DNA from: CAYFPS01 sp964345075
GTDB lineage: Bacteria > CAIWAD01
Assembly: GCA_964345075.1 (NCBI GenBank)
Contig: CAYFPS010000013.1
Coordinates: 1 to 64,000, forward strand
DNA length: 64,000 nt
Direction: 5' to 3'
Below are positions 25,529 through 34,779 of the stretch, piece after piece. The notes beneath the pieces were generated by a model. The model was not told the origin of the DNA, ran no database searches, and saw nothing but the letters and a program-made list of their open reading frames with translations. Numbering within the stretch: the stretch's first letter is position 1; each line of letters opens with the position of its first letter. A program made the translations under genes and the position numbers.

Positions 25529-28500
25529 TTAGTTGCTGTTGGCTGTAACACGGAAGATCTGCACCTGATCACTCGAAACCGGTACCTGCGAGTTGGTGGC
25601 GGCTGTGGTCAGCAGTGGCGTGAAACTTCCATTGGCATCCGGCGCCGAGTAAACAGTGTAGTTCACCGCGCCACTCACGGCCGTCCAGCCAAGCTGCACG
25701 GTTGTCGAGTTGATCCACGTGATACTCAGGTTCGGGACAGACAGCCCCAGAACCGAGTAAGAGCAGTTGCCGCTCTGCGCCTGATTGCCAGCCAGATCCT
25801 GTGCTTCTATGTGATACACAATGCTGCTTCCGGTAGCTGCATCCGGGATCAGGCCTGTCCAGAGGCTTCCCCCTGCCGTGTTCAGCGGGTAGAGGGTGTT
25901 TCCGCTACCATTGACTGACACGGCCACATAGGCAAAGTCAACCTCGGTGTCATCCGTAATGGTTGCAGACACGGTACGGGAAGACGAGCTGTATGTATCA
26001 CCCAGGCAGCTCATCGAAATCGAAGGTGGTGTTGTATCACCGGCAGAAACCGTCAGCGTCACGGGAATGGAATGGCTTCCCGGTTCATTGGTGCTGATGA
26101 CAACACTGCCTGTGTATACGCCAGCGGTCAGGTCGGCAGCATCCATCAGCACGCTGAATGATCCCGTGCCTCCAAAGCCGGCTACGCTGCCCGAGTAGCT
26201 GCTGGCGTCAAGCCAGGTTGCTTCTGCCGCAGGCGCTGACAGACGCACGGCCATGTTGCTCGTGATGTACGACGCATTAAAGACAACCTGCAGGCCATCG
26301 CTGCCAGCAGCATCCTCGATACCAACCGTCGCGCTGTTCAGTGTGGCCGCTGTCATGCTGCCGTACTGGAACTCGATGTCGCCGTTTGCGTAGAGAATGG
26401 CCTCAAAGGTGTTGGGCTCGGTTGTTCCATAACGGGGAACCCCGTTCCATTGCACGATGAAGCGATCAGCGAGCGACTGGTAATACACAGCACCAATCGA
26501 CTGCGGGTTCATGTCATCCCAGAAGGGCGCAATCAGTGCATTCGGATCGGTATTCCCGGGAATGCTGGCGTTGCTGTATGCGGTGGAAGTGCTTTCGAAG
26601 CTAAGGAAGCCATTCGAGCAGACACGGACTTCGTTGTAGCTGCTGCCGTAGAAGTCGAAAGCGAAACCGAGGCTGTAGGGGCCGCTGTTCTGATCATCGC
26701 TCAGGCTGATCAGCGTTCCCGTTCCGCTGATATCCTGGAAGTTGACAGCAGGCCCGCTCGCCTCGTTGGAGTCCTGCCAGGTGTAACCATAAGCATCCGG
26801 TCCACCAGCGTTCTGGGGCAGGATTCCCGGCCTGGGGTCTTCCTCGCCCTTGGCCAGCTCGAGCGGCGGCAGGGTTTCATAGACAACACTTCGGTTTGCA
26901 CTTGTCTGCGTTAGCGTGAGTGACCAGCTTAGGGCTTCTTCGCCAATATTCTGCAGTGATACAAGCTGGGAGCTCGCTCCAGCAGGCTCCACGCTGGCAT
27001 TGATGCTGGCCGGACTGTAAACAAGCTCCGGAGGTGTCAGGCCGGGCCCGAGCAGACCGAAGAGACTGCCACCAAACAGGTCGCTGACGATTGTCTGAAA
27101 ATTGCTGCTGGCAGCCAGCTCAAAGGACGCACAGGCTGTTGTGCGCGCACCCGTCTGGTAGTAACCACAATTGTAGCCGACGTTGTCATTACTGAAGAGC
27201 AGGCTGGCACCCGCCGCGTCCAGATGGTCGATCCATGCGTTCTCCCCAGAGTAGGTAGAGCTTCCACTGGTGACGCCGTGTCCAGTAAAGGACGAAAGAT
27301 CGCCGGTTCCGTCCGCGCTGCCTGTAACACCAAAGAGTGTATTGAAGTCGTGTCCGCCATTGCCCGGATCATAAGCCCAGCAGTCACCGCCCTCCATGTA
27401 TACATTTCCGCCCGCATTGATGAAGCCCTCGATTGCCAGGGCCAGCGCGCTGCCATCAGCGATCACAAAGTTGTTGCTGTATACGCCCAGCAAAACAATC
27501 AGAGCGTCCGTGGGTCCACCCAGGAAGACGGAATCCAGATTGTCCACATTGGCGATGTTGCCGCTGTAGCCGGCAGCCGTCAGGGCACTCGCCCATTCTG
27601 CGCCGCTGGAATTGGCCCCTGCCGAAGGGCTTAGAATAACCACACCATCAAAGGGTCCAAAAACACTGAAGGACCAGCTGCTGCTGCTTCCAGTGTTGGA
27701 GGGGCTTGCGCCATCAGTTGCCGTGATGTAATACTCGACCAGGCTGCCTTCGCTCTGGCCGGGAATGGATGCCGACCAGGTGCTTCCCGCCACGCTCATG
27801 GCCAGACTTGAATAGGAGCCGCCGTTTACCCTGTAGGACAAACTGGCCGAAACGACACCACTCGGATCGGTAATCGTTGCGGAAACGGCGTAGGGGCCGC
27901 TTGTATCACCGGTATCGTCCAGCGGCGTGTGACTGATTGATGGAGCGGTAAGGTCCGGTCCGCCTCCGCCGACCGCCGTGATCAGCTCCGCCAGATCAGG
28001 CTGATTGGACACATCGTAAATCGGGCTGCTTGTCTGATCCGTACCCGTTGTGCGCAGCAGGTTGCGCAGCTCCCAGGCGTCCAGCGTCGTGCCCGTGCTG
28101 TTCTTGTATACGCCTTGCAGCGAAGCCACTGCCCCGGACACAATCGGACAGGCTGCAGAGGTTCCGCCAAAGCTGCTTGTGTAGGATGCCGGCGGGCTGG
28201 AGCTGTTGAGATCGCCATAGCCGGCGCTGTATACACTGGCACCCCAGCTGTGCGCGTCAATACGGCTACCGTAGTTGGTAAAGCAGGCGGGCGATCCGCC
28301 GTCATAAATCGCGCCGATCAGGAGTGCGCCACTGTCACGCTGATTCAGGTCGTAGATGCCGCCGTAGAAGGCATTGTCCATAGGCACGCAGCCATTGGCA
28401 GCGGAGTTGACGATGATGTAACCGTTTGCCGTTACCGTTTGAATGGCATCAAAGTCAGACTGATTTGATTCGGCAGGCTGACCGCCGGCCTGACCAGGGT

Positions 28501-29374
28501 TGCAGCTGCAGGAGTAGCCGCTGGGAAGGCTTCCGCCATAACCCCAGGAAGCGCTGATTACATCACCGACATTGATGTAGTTCGTGCAGGCAATCCAGGT
28601 GTTGGGGCTACCGCTGTCCCAGAATCCGCGGGAATAGAGACCGCTGGCCGAATGTACCAGACCTGTAACACCAAAACCGTTCTGGGGAGAGGCCAGAATT
28701 GAGACACAGGCGGTGCCGTGGTTGTACCAGCCGCTGTCACCGGCAGGATACTCGTTTCCGCCACCCGTGTAGTTCAGGTTGGTCAGGTCTTCGTGATCCG
28801 TGATCCAGCCACCTTCGTGATGAATCACATTGATGCCGCTGCCATTTCCACCGCTCTCGGCCCAGCCACTGGCGATTCCCACACCTCGCGGCGCAGCCTG
28901 ATGGTAGTACTGGTTGGCTTCGTAGTTGGGCGTGAAGTAAATGGGGACAGGTGTCACGGCCGCAGAGCGGATCTGTGGGACGCGCTCAAGCTCTTCCACA
29001 AGCTGTGCCGCCAGCAGCTCGTCATCGATGATGGCCGTGTACCAGTTGTTCAGGTCGGGCAGCTTGATTCCCCGGCGCTCCTCGCCTTGTTTGCGCAGCT
29101 GATCCAGCTTTTCCGGGCTGTGTTCAAAGAACAGGCGCTGCCAGTCGTGAGCGCCATACTGCTTGAGCAGGCCCTCTACATCAGCGTAGTCCCATTTCAT
29201 GGATGAGTGGAAATCATCACCTGTCAGGCTGACAGGTGCTTGATCCACAAAGGCGAACTCAATTCGCAAATCCTTGTAGTACCCGTGCTCGGGTCGGTAG
29301 GGGGCTTCGCTGGCCAGGGCAAGGGTCGTTGTGCCCGTGAGCAGGAAAAGACCTAAGCCACGCAATGGATGCAT
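25529..29374 (-). CDS. Secreted subtilase-like (S8) protein with altered catalytic Asp
   Basis: ATG 29374, four bases after GGAGG, gives a signal peptide (GLGLFLLTGTTTLALA) and 1281 residues. His 219 (NHGTA) and Ser 406 (GGTSAA) of the S8 triad are present. The usual Asp position in the GINVI-x-x-EGGW strand is His 185, followed by His 186 and Glu 187. An Ig-like domain, a class-I-amidotransferase-like Rossmann region (about 600-760), the SNGFLSF/LIAPFWDD domain shared with the C25 protein, further Ig-like repeats and the terminal FnIII-like module (IFRVTANSN) follow. It may be an inactive or unconventional peptidase. Monocistronic. Confidence 0.85.
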   Translation of the reverse strand: MHPLRGLGLFLLTGTTTLALASEAPYRPEHGYYKDLRIEFAFVDQAPVSLTGDDFHSSMKWDYADVEGLLKQYGAHDWQRLFFEHSPEKLDQLRKQGEERRGIKLPDLNNWYTAIIDDELLAAQLVEELERVPQIRSAAVTPVPIYFTPNYEANQYYHQAAPRGVGIASGWAESGGNGSGINVIHHEGGWITDHEDLTNLNYTGGGNEYPAGDSGWYNHGTACVSILASPQNGFGVTGLVHSASGLYSRGFWDSGSPNTWIACTNYINVGDVISASWGYGGSLPSGYSCSCNPGQAGGQPAESNQSDFDAIQTVTANGYIIVNSAANGCVPMDNAFYGGIYDLNQRDSGALLIGAIYDGGSPACFTNYGSRIDAHSWGASVYSAGYGDLNSSSPPASYTSSFGGTSAACPIVSGAVASLQGVYKNSTGTTLDAWELRNLLRTTGTDQTSSPIYDVSNQPDLAELITAVGGGGPDLTAPSISHTPLDDTGDTSGPYAVSATITDPSGVVSASLSYRVNGGSYSSLAMSVAGSTWSASIPGQSEGSLVEYYITATDGASPSNTGSSSSWSFSVFGPFDGVVILSPSAGANSSGAEWASALTAAGYSGNIANVDNLDSVFLGGPTDALIVLLGVYSNNFVIADGSALALAIEGFINAGGNVYMEGGDCWAYDPGNGGHDFNTLFGVTGSADGTGDLSSFTGHGVTSGSSTYSGENAWIDHLDAAGASLLFSNDNVGYNCGYYQTGARTTACASFELAASSNFQTIVSDLFGGSLFGLLGPGLTPPELVYSPASINASVEPAGASSQLVSLQNIGEEALSWSLTLTQTSANRSVVYETLPPLELAKGEEDPRPGILPQNAGGPDAYGYTWQDSNEASGPAVNFQDISGTGTLISLSDDQNSGPYSLGFAFDFYGSSYNEVRVCSNGFLSFESTSTAYSNASIPGNTDPNALIAPFWDDMNPQSIGAVYYQSLADRFIVQWNGVPRYGTTEPNTFEAILYANGDIEFQYGSMTAATLNSATVGIEDAAGSDGLQVVFNASYITSNMAVRLSAPAAEATWLDASSYSGSVAGFGGTGSFSVLMDAADLTAGVYTGSVVISTNEPGSHSIPVTLTVSAGDTTPPSISMSCLGDTYSSSSRTVSATITDDTEVDFAYVAVSVNGSGNTLYPLNTAGGSLWTGLIPDAATGSSIVYHIEAQDLAGNQAQSGNCSYSVLGLSVPNLSITWINSTTVQLGWTAVSGAVNYTVYSAPDANGSFTPLLTTAATNSQVPVSSDQVQIFRVTANSN

Positions 29375-29513
29375 GCTTCCTCCAGTGTGTGCAGTTCTCC
29401 CCGACAGGCATTGGCCGCCGTGAAGAACCATGGATGGTTTGACATTGGTCAGGCGCAGAAAAGGAGACATCCCGCAGGCGAAGAGGCAACGAAAAAGTTG
29501 CCCTGGCCAAACT

Positions 29514-31145
29514 TCAACCTTTGAGCCTTTGGGCCAGACCGCTCATGCGCCGGGCTGGCTGCTTTACACAGCGAATGACGGAGTCGCGCTCGCCCAGCAG
29601 CAGCAGGCCTTTGCGCGCTCGTGTTACAGCTGTAAAAAGCAGTTCGCGAGAAAGAAGGGGCGAGTCCGCCGATGGCAAGAGCACGGCCACACGATCAAAC
29701 TCGCTGCCTTGTGATTTGTGCACTGTCAGGGCCCATGCCTGTTCGTGATCCGGAAGGAAGGCCAGGGGCAGTTTGCGAGCCTGCAGGTGCTCGCCGCCTG
29801 CAGGGAACCAGACACGCCCGTCTTCATTCATCAGTAGCAGACCTGTATCACCGTTGGAGAGCTTGAGCGTTGGATCATTGCGTGTGATTAGCAGGGGAAT
29901 GTGTCTGCCCTGTCCCTGGAAACGACGCGCCATGCCTTGATTGATCTGCTCTGAACCGAGTGGGCCCTGCCGCAGAACGGTCAGCAATCGCCAGGCCTCG
30001 AGCGCTGCCAGAGCCTCAGCGGGATCCGGCATAACAAGCGCTTCGTTGATTGCTGGAATTACCCGATCGGATAGCGCCTTGTCAAACTGGTCGGGACTTT
30101 TCACCCACTCCAGATCGGCATGGCCCGCTTCAAGCAGCGCGCAGGCCTCATCAGCCTTGCCCTGCCGGATCGCATCGGCCAGCATGCCAAGAGGATCGTG
30201 ATCGCTGAAGCGATGCGTGTGCGTCAGTCGGTTGACATGGTTGCCCGGGTGATCGCGCATGCCTTCGATCATGTCGGCGAGTACGGCCCCAGCCTCAACG
30301 GAGGCCAGCTGGTCCGGGTCGCCAAGGAGAATCAGTCCGGTTGTGGGTGAAAGGCCATCAAGTAGCCGGCACATCAGATTCAGATCGACCATTGATGCTT
30401 CGTCCACCACAAGCAGATCGCAGGCGCGCAGGCGATCCCGCTCAGGTCCAAGCAGCGAATGCAGTGTGCGCGCGGCCCGGGGAAGCTCCTCGCGCAGCTC
30501 CACTTCCTGTGATACACGCTCCAGGCCCAGGCGGATGGATTCCTCCATGCGCGCTGCGGCCTTGCCTGTTGGGGCTGCCAGTTCAATCTGCAAAGGGCGA
30601 GCTTCAAGGCTTTGCAGGAGAGCGAGTACGCGTAATACAAGGGTTGTTTTGCCCGTGCCGGGGCCGCCCGTGATGATCACAAATCGGTGACTCAGGGCTG
30701 CTTCAGCGGCTGACCGCGCGGTATGTGTCGTGCCTTCCGGGTCAGGGGGGAACACGCGATCCAGCAGCTCTTGCCGCTTGTGTGGATCGTGCCTGCGGGT
30801 ATCCATTGCCGCAAGACGCTTGATCTTTCCGGCAATGCGGCTTTCGGCTTCATGGTGCCGCTGAAGATAAAGGCGGTTGTCTTCCTCCAGCACCAGTGGT
30901 ACACCCTTGCCTGGAGCACTGTCTGTCAGGCTGCTTGCACGAAGCGAGTCCAGCCAGTCTTTCGGGAAGATCCCGGAAGAGCTGTCCAGCCTGTCTCCTG
31001 CCAGCATGCATGAATGTCCGGCTGACCAGGCCTCGACCAGAGCCTTTCCTGCCTCGGCCATGATGCCGGCATGCTGGTGGTCAAGACGGGCAAGAAGCAG
31101 TCCGAAATGAGTTGTAAAAAGTGATTGATTCTGTGATTCAGACAT
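29514..31145 (-). CDS. recD: Exodeoxyribonuclease V subunit alpha (RecD helicase)
   Basis: The 543-residue superfamily 1 helicase has Walker A GGPGTGKTT (Lys about 166), Walker B VVDEASMVD, motif III GDPDQLASVEAGAVL, motif V HKSQGSEFD and motif VI FTAVTRARKG. RecD is the 5'-3' motor of the RecBCD complex that processes double-strand ends. ATG 31145 overlaps the recB stop by eight bases and follows GGAGGAG, so I prefer it to the longer frame. Length is slightly short of E. coli RecD (608). The operon order is recC-recB-recD. Confidence 0.94.
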   Translation of the reverse strand: MSESQNQSLFTTHFGLLLARLDHQHAGIMAEAGKALVEAWSAGHSCMLAGDRLDSSSGIFPKDWLDSLRASSLTDSAPGKGVPLVLEEDNRLYLQRHHEAESRIAGKIKRLAAMDTRRHDPHKRQELLDRVFPPDPEGTTHTARSAAEAALSHRFVIITGGPGTGKTTLVLRVLALLQSLEARPLQIELAAPTGKAAARMEESIRLGLERVSQEVELREELPRAARTLHSLLGPERDRLRACDLLVVDEASMVDLNLMCRLLDGLSPTTGLILLGDPDQLASVEAGAVLADMIEGMRDHPGNHVNRLTHTHRFSDHDPLGMLADAIRQGKADEACALLEAGHADLEWVKSPDQFDKALSDRVIPAINEALVMPDPAEALAALEAWRLLTVLRQGPLGSEQINQGMARRFQGQGRHIPLLITRNDPTLKLSNGDTGLLLMNEDGRVWFPAGGEHLQARKLPLAFLPDHEQAWALTVHKSQGSEFDRVAVLLPSADSPLLSRELLFTAVTRARKGLLLLGERDSVIRCVKQPARRMSGLAQRLKG

Positions 31146-34100
31146 GCTGTGCTCCTCCGGCAAGCTCGTCAAGACCCGTGATCAGGCCTTCGGGCCAGAC
31201 ATCATCAAAGAAGCCGGTCGTCGACTCTCCTGACTGAATCCCTCGCAGGAACAGGTAGCGATAGCCACCCAGATGGTTTTCGGCCGTGTACCCGGGTAGC
31301 CAGGTCTTGAGCATGCGGTGCAGGGCCAGGCCGTAGAAAAGCGCCTGCAGGAAGTAGCTGTTGCCACACATCTCCTGCACCATATTTTTGCGACTGTAAT
31401 CGCCTGGCTCTGTGCCAAGCGCATTGGACTTCCAGTCGAGGATATACCAGCGTCCATTCTCTGTGTATACAAGATCGATGAAGCCCTTGAGCAGCCCGGG
31501 CGGAATACCCTTTGACAGGACTTCACCCGCAGCGGCCAAAGAATTTTCAAGCTGCCTGTCTTCAACTTCCAGGCGGGTTGAACTCAGATAAGCGCTGTCA
31601 CGAATGAGTGAGGCCAGCGCCTTTCCATCGATCTTGCCGGTGCGCAGGTGAAATTCAAGCTCGTGTTGCATGTCTGCTGGCGGCAGGCAGGAAAGCGCGG
31701 GCTTGCCTTCGGGAGTGGCGTTTAGCACTCGGTGCACCCACTTGCTTGTATCACCGGAAAGTTCTTCGGGAAAATTGTAGAGCTTCAACTCTTCGTTGAC
31801 AACAGGTTCGATCTCGCTGGGACTTCCGGCAAAGGGCGCTCGCTCAAAGATTCCGTGCAGGCAACTACCGGCCCTTGCGCCGCGCGGAAAAGTGTTTTCA
31901 ATGGAGTTGGCCTTGCCTTCGGGTCTGTGTGTTTCCAGAGTGATCAAGCTGGATTGTGCGTCGTGATCTGGCTCGTCGGCATCGCCATGCTTGATGAGCG
32001 AGGAAAAGCTGGAGAGGTGCCAGTTTCGCGTGCGTGTTACAAGATTCGGAATCGGGGCAGCCTGCAGATCTTGATTGCTCATCAGGGCTACCGGGTCATG
32101 AGCCACATCCAGGATGGACACAGGGGCCGCAAGCTCAATCGTTGCCTCCCCAAGCGCGGAGGCGAGCCGTTTGAATCCCTCCTGTACGTGGTCGACCGGC
32201 CGCTTAAGATCATCGCTGCCGGCAAAGCCGTTTTCTGTGGAATCAAAGAGCGAGCCCAGTGACTGCTCAATTGGATCTTTGTGAACAGGCACATGCAGGA
32301 TCAACCTGTGACACGCACGAGTCAGGGTGACATAGCTCAGGCGAGTTTCCTCCTGAAGCCTTTTCAGCATCAGGGTTTGATTGTGTGCATCAAGATTGCG
32401 CAGTTCAAGTTGCAGGCGACCGCCCTGCATGGCAGGAACAACCGTCGGAGCCTTTTCCTTCAGGCGCAGACCTTCCCACAGAAATGGAGCAAAGACAACC
32501 CCGAATTGAAGCCCCTTGCTCTTGTGCTGCGTCATCAGACGAACCAGGTTGTGCTCGCTTTCAAGACGCTGCTCGCCGGCCTCCCGTTCTTCTTCGCCAG
32601 TTCCCTCCAGCTCGAGGATGCGCAACAGGTCGTGGATCTCTGTAAATCGACTCCCTGATGCTTCATGCAGTAACTCGAGCAGATGATTGAGATTAGCCAG
32701 CAGGCGTTCGCCGTCGCTGTAGGAAAGAAGCGCCTGCTCCATTTTGCCTTGACGAAAGAGCTCACGCAGCGCAGGAATAAATCCGTGTCGTCGCCAAAGT
32801 TCATTGCAGTCCTGAAGACGCAGAACCCAGGACTCCAGCTCCTCATCGTCAAAGCCCGCTTCGCGTTGTTCATCGCCATAGAACAAGCCGGAGAAGAGCA
32901 TGGTGCGAATCTGGGCAGTGTTGCCCGGATTGGATAGCGCCAATAGCATGAGCCTGAGGAGCCATGCGGACTGGCTTTTCCAGACGGATTGCGCGCCTTC
33001 AACCACATGGGGAATGCGGTGCCTGCGCAGCACTGCTGAAACCTCCTCCAGTTGTCGCTTACTTCGCACAAGAACAACGATATCGCTACCTGCAAGTGGT
33101 CTTGAGTGACTCTTGTCCCCGCCTTGTATCACGCAAGTACCTGCAGCTGAGGCCATCAGAAGCTCTTGAACTCGAAAGGCAAGGTCTTCTAGAATCAGCG
33201 GGTTTTGCTCCCCTTGCGGCCCTTGTTCGTGTGTTACAACCGTCAGGGCGGGCGCCAGGTTGTTGTCGATCAGCAGTTGCTCGCGGTTGTCGTTTTCCGC
33301 GGCCTGAACAGCCTCGGCCTCGATGCGTTTATCAAAGAAGACATTGCGTGTCTCATCCTGCCCTTTGCCGAAGAGATGGTTGAACAGATCAACCAGTTCG
33401 GGAGTGCTTCGCCAGTTCTCCTCAAGGGATCTCAGTCTGGATGAATCCTGCTCGATGACCATGTCGCGCTCGTGCAGATAGGTGTCCAGATCCGCCCCTC
33501 GAAAGCCATAGATAGCCTGTTTGGGATCGCCCACCTGTATCATTGTGCCGTCGCGTTGACCGAAGAGCTGATTGAGAATCTCTGCCTGCAGGGGATCCGT
33601 GTCCTGATACTCGTCTACCAGCACGCGCTTCCAGCGTTCATGCAGGCGTGCTCGAAGTGTATCACCGTCAATGCTCTTCAATGCCTGATGAAGCAGGACC
33701 AGTGAGTCGTTGTGTGAAAAGCGGCCCTGCCCAAGCCGATCAGCCCTGAGCTTTTCAGGCAGCCCCATCAGAAGCGTGGCTACATCGTTATGGAGTCTGG
33801 CCCACAAAAGCTCGTCGAGATCATCCTGTGCCTTGAGCCATTCTTCCGTCAGATCATGAATCGCATGATGAAAAGACTCGGGCTCTGCAGCCTTCTCGTT
33901 GATTTTATTGCGCCGGAACCATTCGATGTCCTTTGCCCATTCGCCCGGGCCATCTTCCTCACCTGTCAACCATGTTATAAGACCCTGCAATCTTTCGATC
34001 TTGACTTTTCCTAGTCCCTTGACGGCTCTCATTTTCTGAAGCAACTGACTCCAGTCCGCATCACTTGTAACACAGGTTCTCAGCTGTTGCCGGAGAGATG

Positions 34101-34779
34101 CAATCGTAGCTGCAAGAGATTCTGGATTGCCAACGCAGGACTTCAGCGGCAGGTCAATTTTCTGCCCTTCATAACGGGAGATCGAGCCAAGCATGTTTTG
34201 AATGCTCTTTGGCGTGATTATTGTCCTGTTCCGGGCACGCCAACGCGCCTCGACTGGTTGTGGGCTGTGATACAAGGATCTGCAGGCATCCATAAGAGGA
34301 GGCGGGATTGCGGCACTTTCGCTATTCATCACGGTAGCCTCGCCCATCCCTGCCGAAAAGGAAAAATCGCGCAGTGCGCGCTGGCAGAAACCATGGATCG
34401 TGAAGATCGAAGCTTCGTCAAAATTGTTGAGTGCCTGCGTCAGCATGGCCGTGCATTGCTCAAGGTCCCCCTCTGCGAGGCTTCCCTCTTTCAGCATCAC
34501 AGCCAGCAGGCCGGGTGTTGTGGGGTTTTGTCCTTTGGCAAGCTGCCGGGCTTCTTCGCAGGCCTCTGCAACCTGCTCGCGCAATCGTTCCTTCAATTCC
34601 TGTGTTGCAGCACGCGTAAAGGTCAGAACCAGAATCTCCGGAAGATTCAGCCTGCTTTCGATCAATTGTCTGAGGAACAGCCGGGAAAGCGTCCAGGTCT
34701 TGCCTGTGCCCGCGCTGGCTTCGATCAGGATGCGCCCATCCAGAGGCATGCGCACAATGCGTTCCAGGTTAACTGACAT
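31138..34779 (-). CDS. recB: Exodeoxyribonuclease V subunit beta (RecB helicase-nuclease)
   Basis: The 1213-residue UvrD-type helicase carries EASAGTGKTWTLS (Lys 27), LTFTRAATQELKERL, LVDEYQDTDPLQAEIL, VGDPKQAIYGFRGAD, ENWRSTPELV, MTQHKSKGLQFG and VTLTRACHRL. A C-terminal RecB-family nuclease domain follows with GFIDLVY and DWKSN (Asp about 1115). It is the 3'-5' motor and the only nuclease of RecBCD. ATG 34779 overlaps the recC stop by about 11 bases and has AGGAGG seven bases upstream. All helicase and nuclease motifs look intact. Confidence 0.96.
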   Translation of the reverse strand: MSVNLERIVRMPLDGRILIEASAGTGKTWTLSRLFLRQLIESRLNLPEILVLTFTRAATQELKERLREQVAEACEEARQLAKGQNPTTPGLLAVMLKEGSLAEGDLEQCTAMLTQALNNFDEASIFTIHGFCQRALRDFSFSAGMGEATVMNSESAAIPPPLMDACRSLYHSPQPVEARWRARNRTIITPKSIQNMLGSISRYEGQKIDLPLKSCVGNPESLAATIASLRQQLRTCVTSDADWSQLLQKMRAVKGLGKVKIERLQGLITWLTGEEDGPGEWAKDIEWFRRNKINEKAAEPESFHHAIHDLTEEWLKAQDDLDELLWARLHNDVATLLMGLPEKLRADRLGQGRFSHNDSLVLLHQALKSIDGDTLRARLHERWKRVLVDEYQDTDPLQAEILNQLFGQRDGTMIQVGDPKQAIYGFRGADLDTYLHERDMVIEQDSSRLRSLEENWRSTPELVDLFNHLFGKGQDETRNVFFDKRIEAEAVQAAENDNREQLLIDNNLAPALTVVTHEQGPQGEQNPLILEDLAFRVQELLMASAAGTCVIQGGDKSHSRPLAGSDIVVLVRSKRQLEEVSAVLRRHRIPHVVEGAQSVWKSQSAWLLRLMLLALSNPGNTAQIRTMLFSGLFYGDEQREAGFDDEELESWVLRLQDCNELWRRHGFIPALRELFRQGKMEQALLSYSDGERLLANLNHLLELLHEASGSRFTEIHDLLRILELEGTGEEEREAGEQRLESEHNLVRLMTQHKSKGLQFGVVFAPFLWEGLRLKEKAPTVVPAMQGGRLQLELRNLDAHNQTLMLKRLQEETRLSYVTLTRACHRLILHVPVHKDPIEQSLGSLFDSTENGFAGSDDLKRPVDHVQEGFKRLASALGEATIELAAPVSILDVAHDPVALMSNQDLQAAPIPNLVTRTRNWHLSSFSSLIKHGDADEPDHDAQSSLITLETHRPEGKANSIENTFPRGARAGSCLHGIFERAPFAGSPSEIEPVVNEELKLYNFPEELSGDTSKWVHRVLNATPEGKPALSCLPPADMQHELEFHLRTGKIDGKALASLIRDSAYLSSTRLEVEDRQLENSLAAAGEVLSKGIPPGLLKGFIDLVYTENGRWYILDWKSNALGTEPGDYSRKNMVQEMCGNSYFLQALFYGLALHRMLKTWLPGYTAENHLGGYRYLFLRGIQSGESTTGFFDDVWPEGLITGLDELAGGAQHV

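Noticed and set aside
25304..25918. 204-codon + strand frame starting in the candidate RNA region
   Set aside because: It reads through two terminators and into the 3' end of the opposite-strand peptidase gene; composition is unlike a protein.
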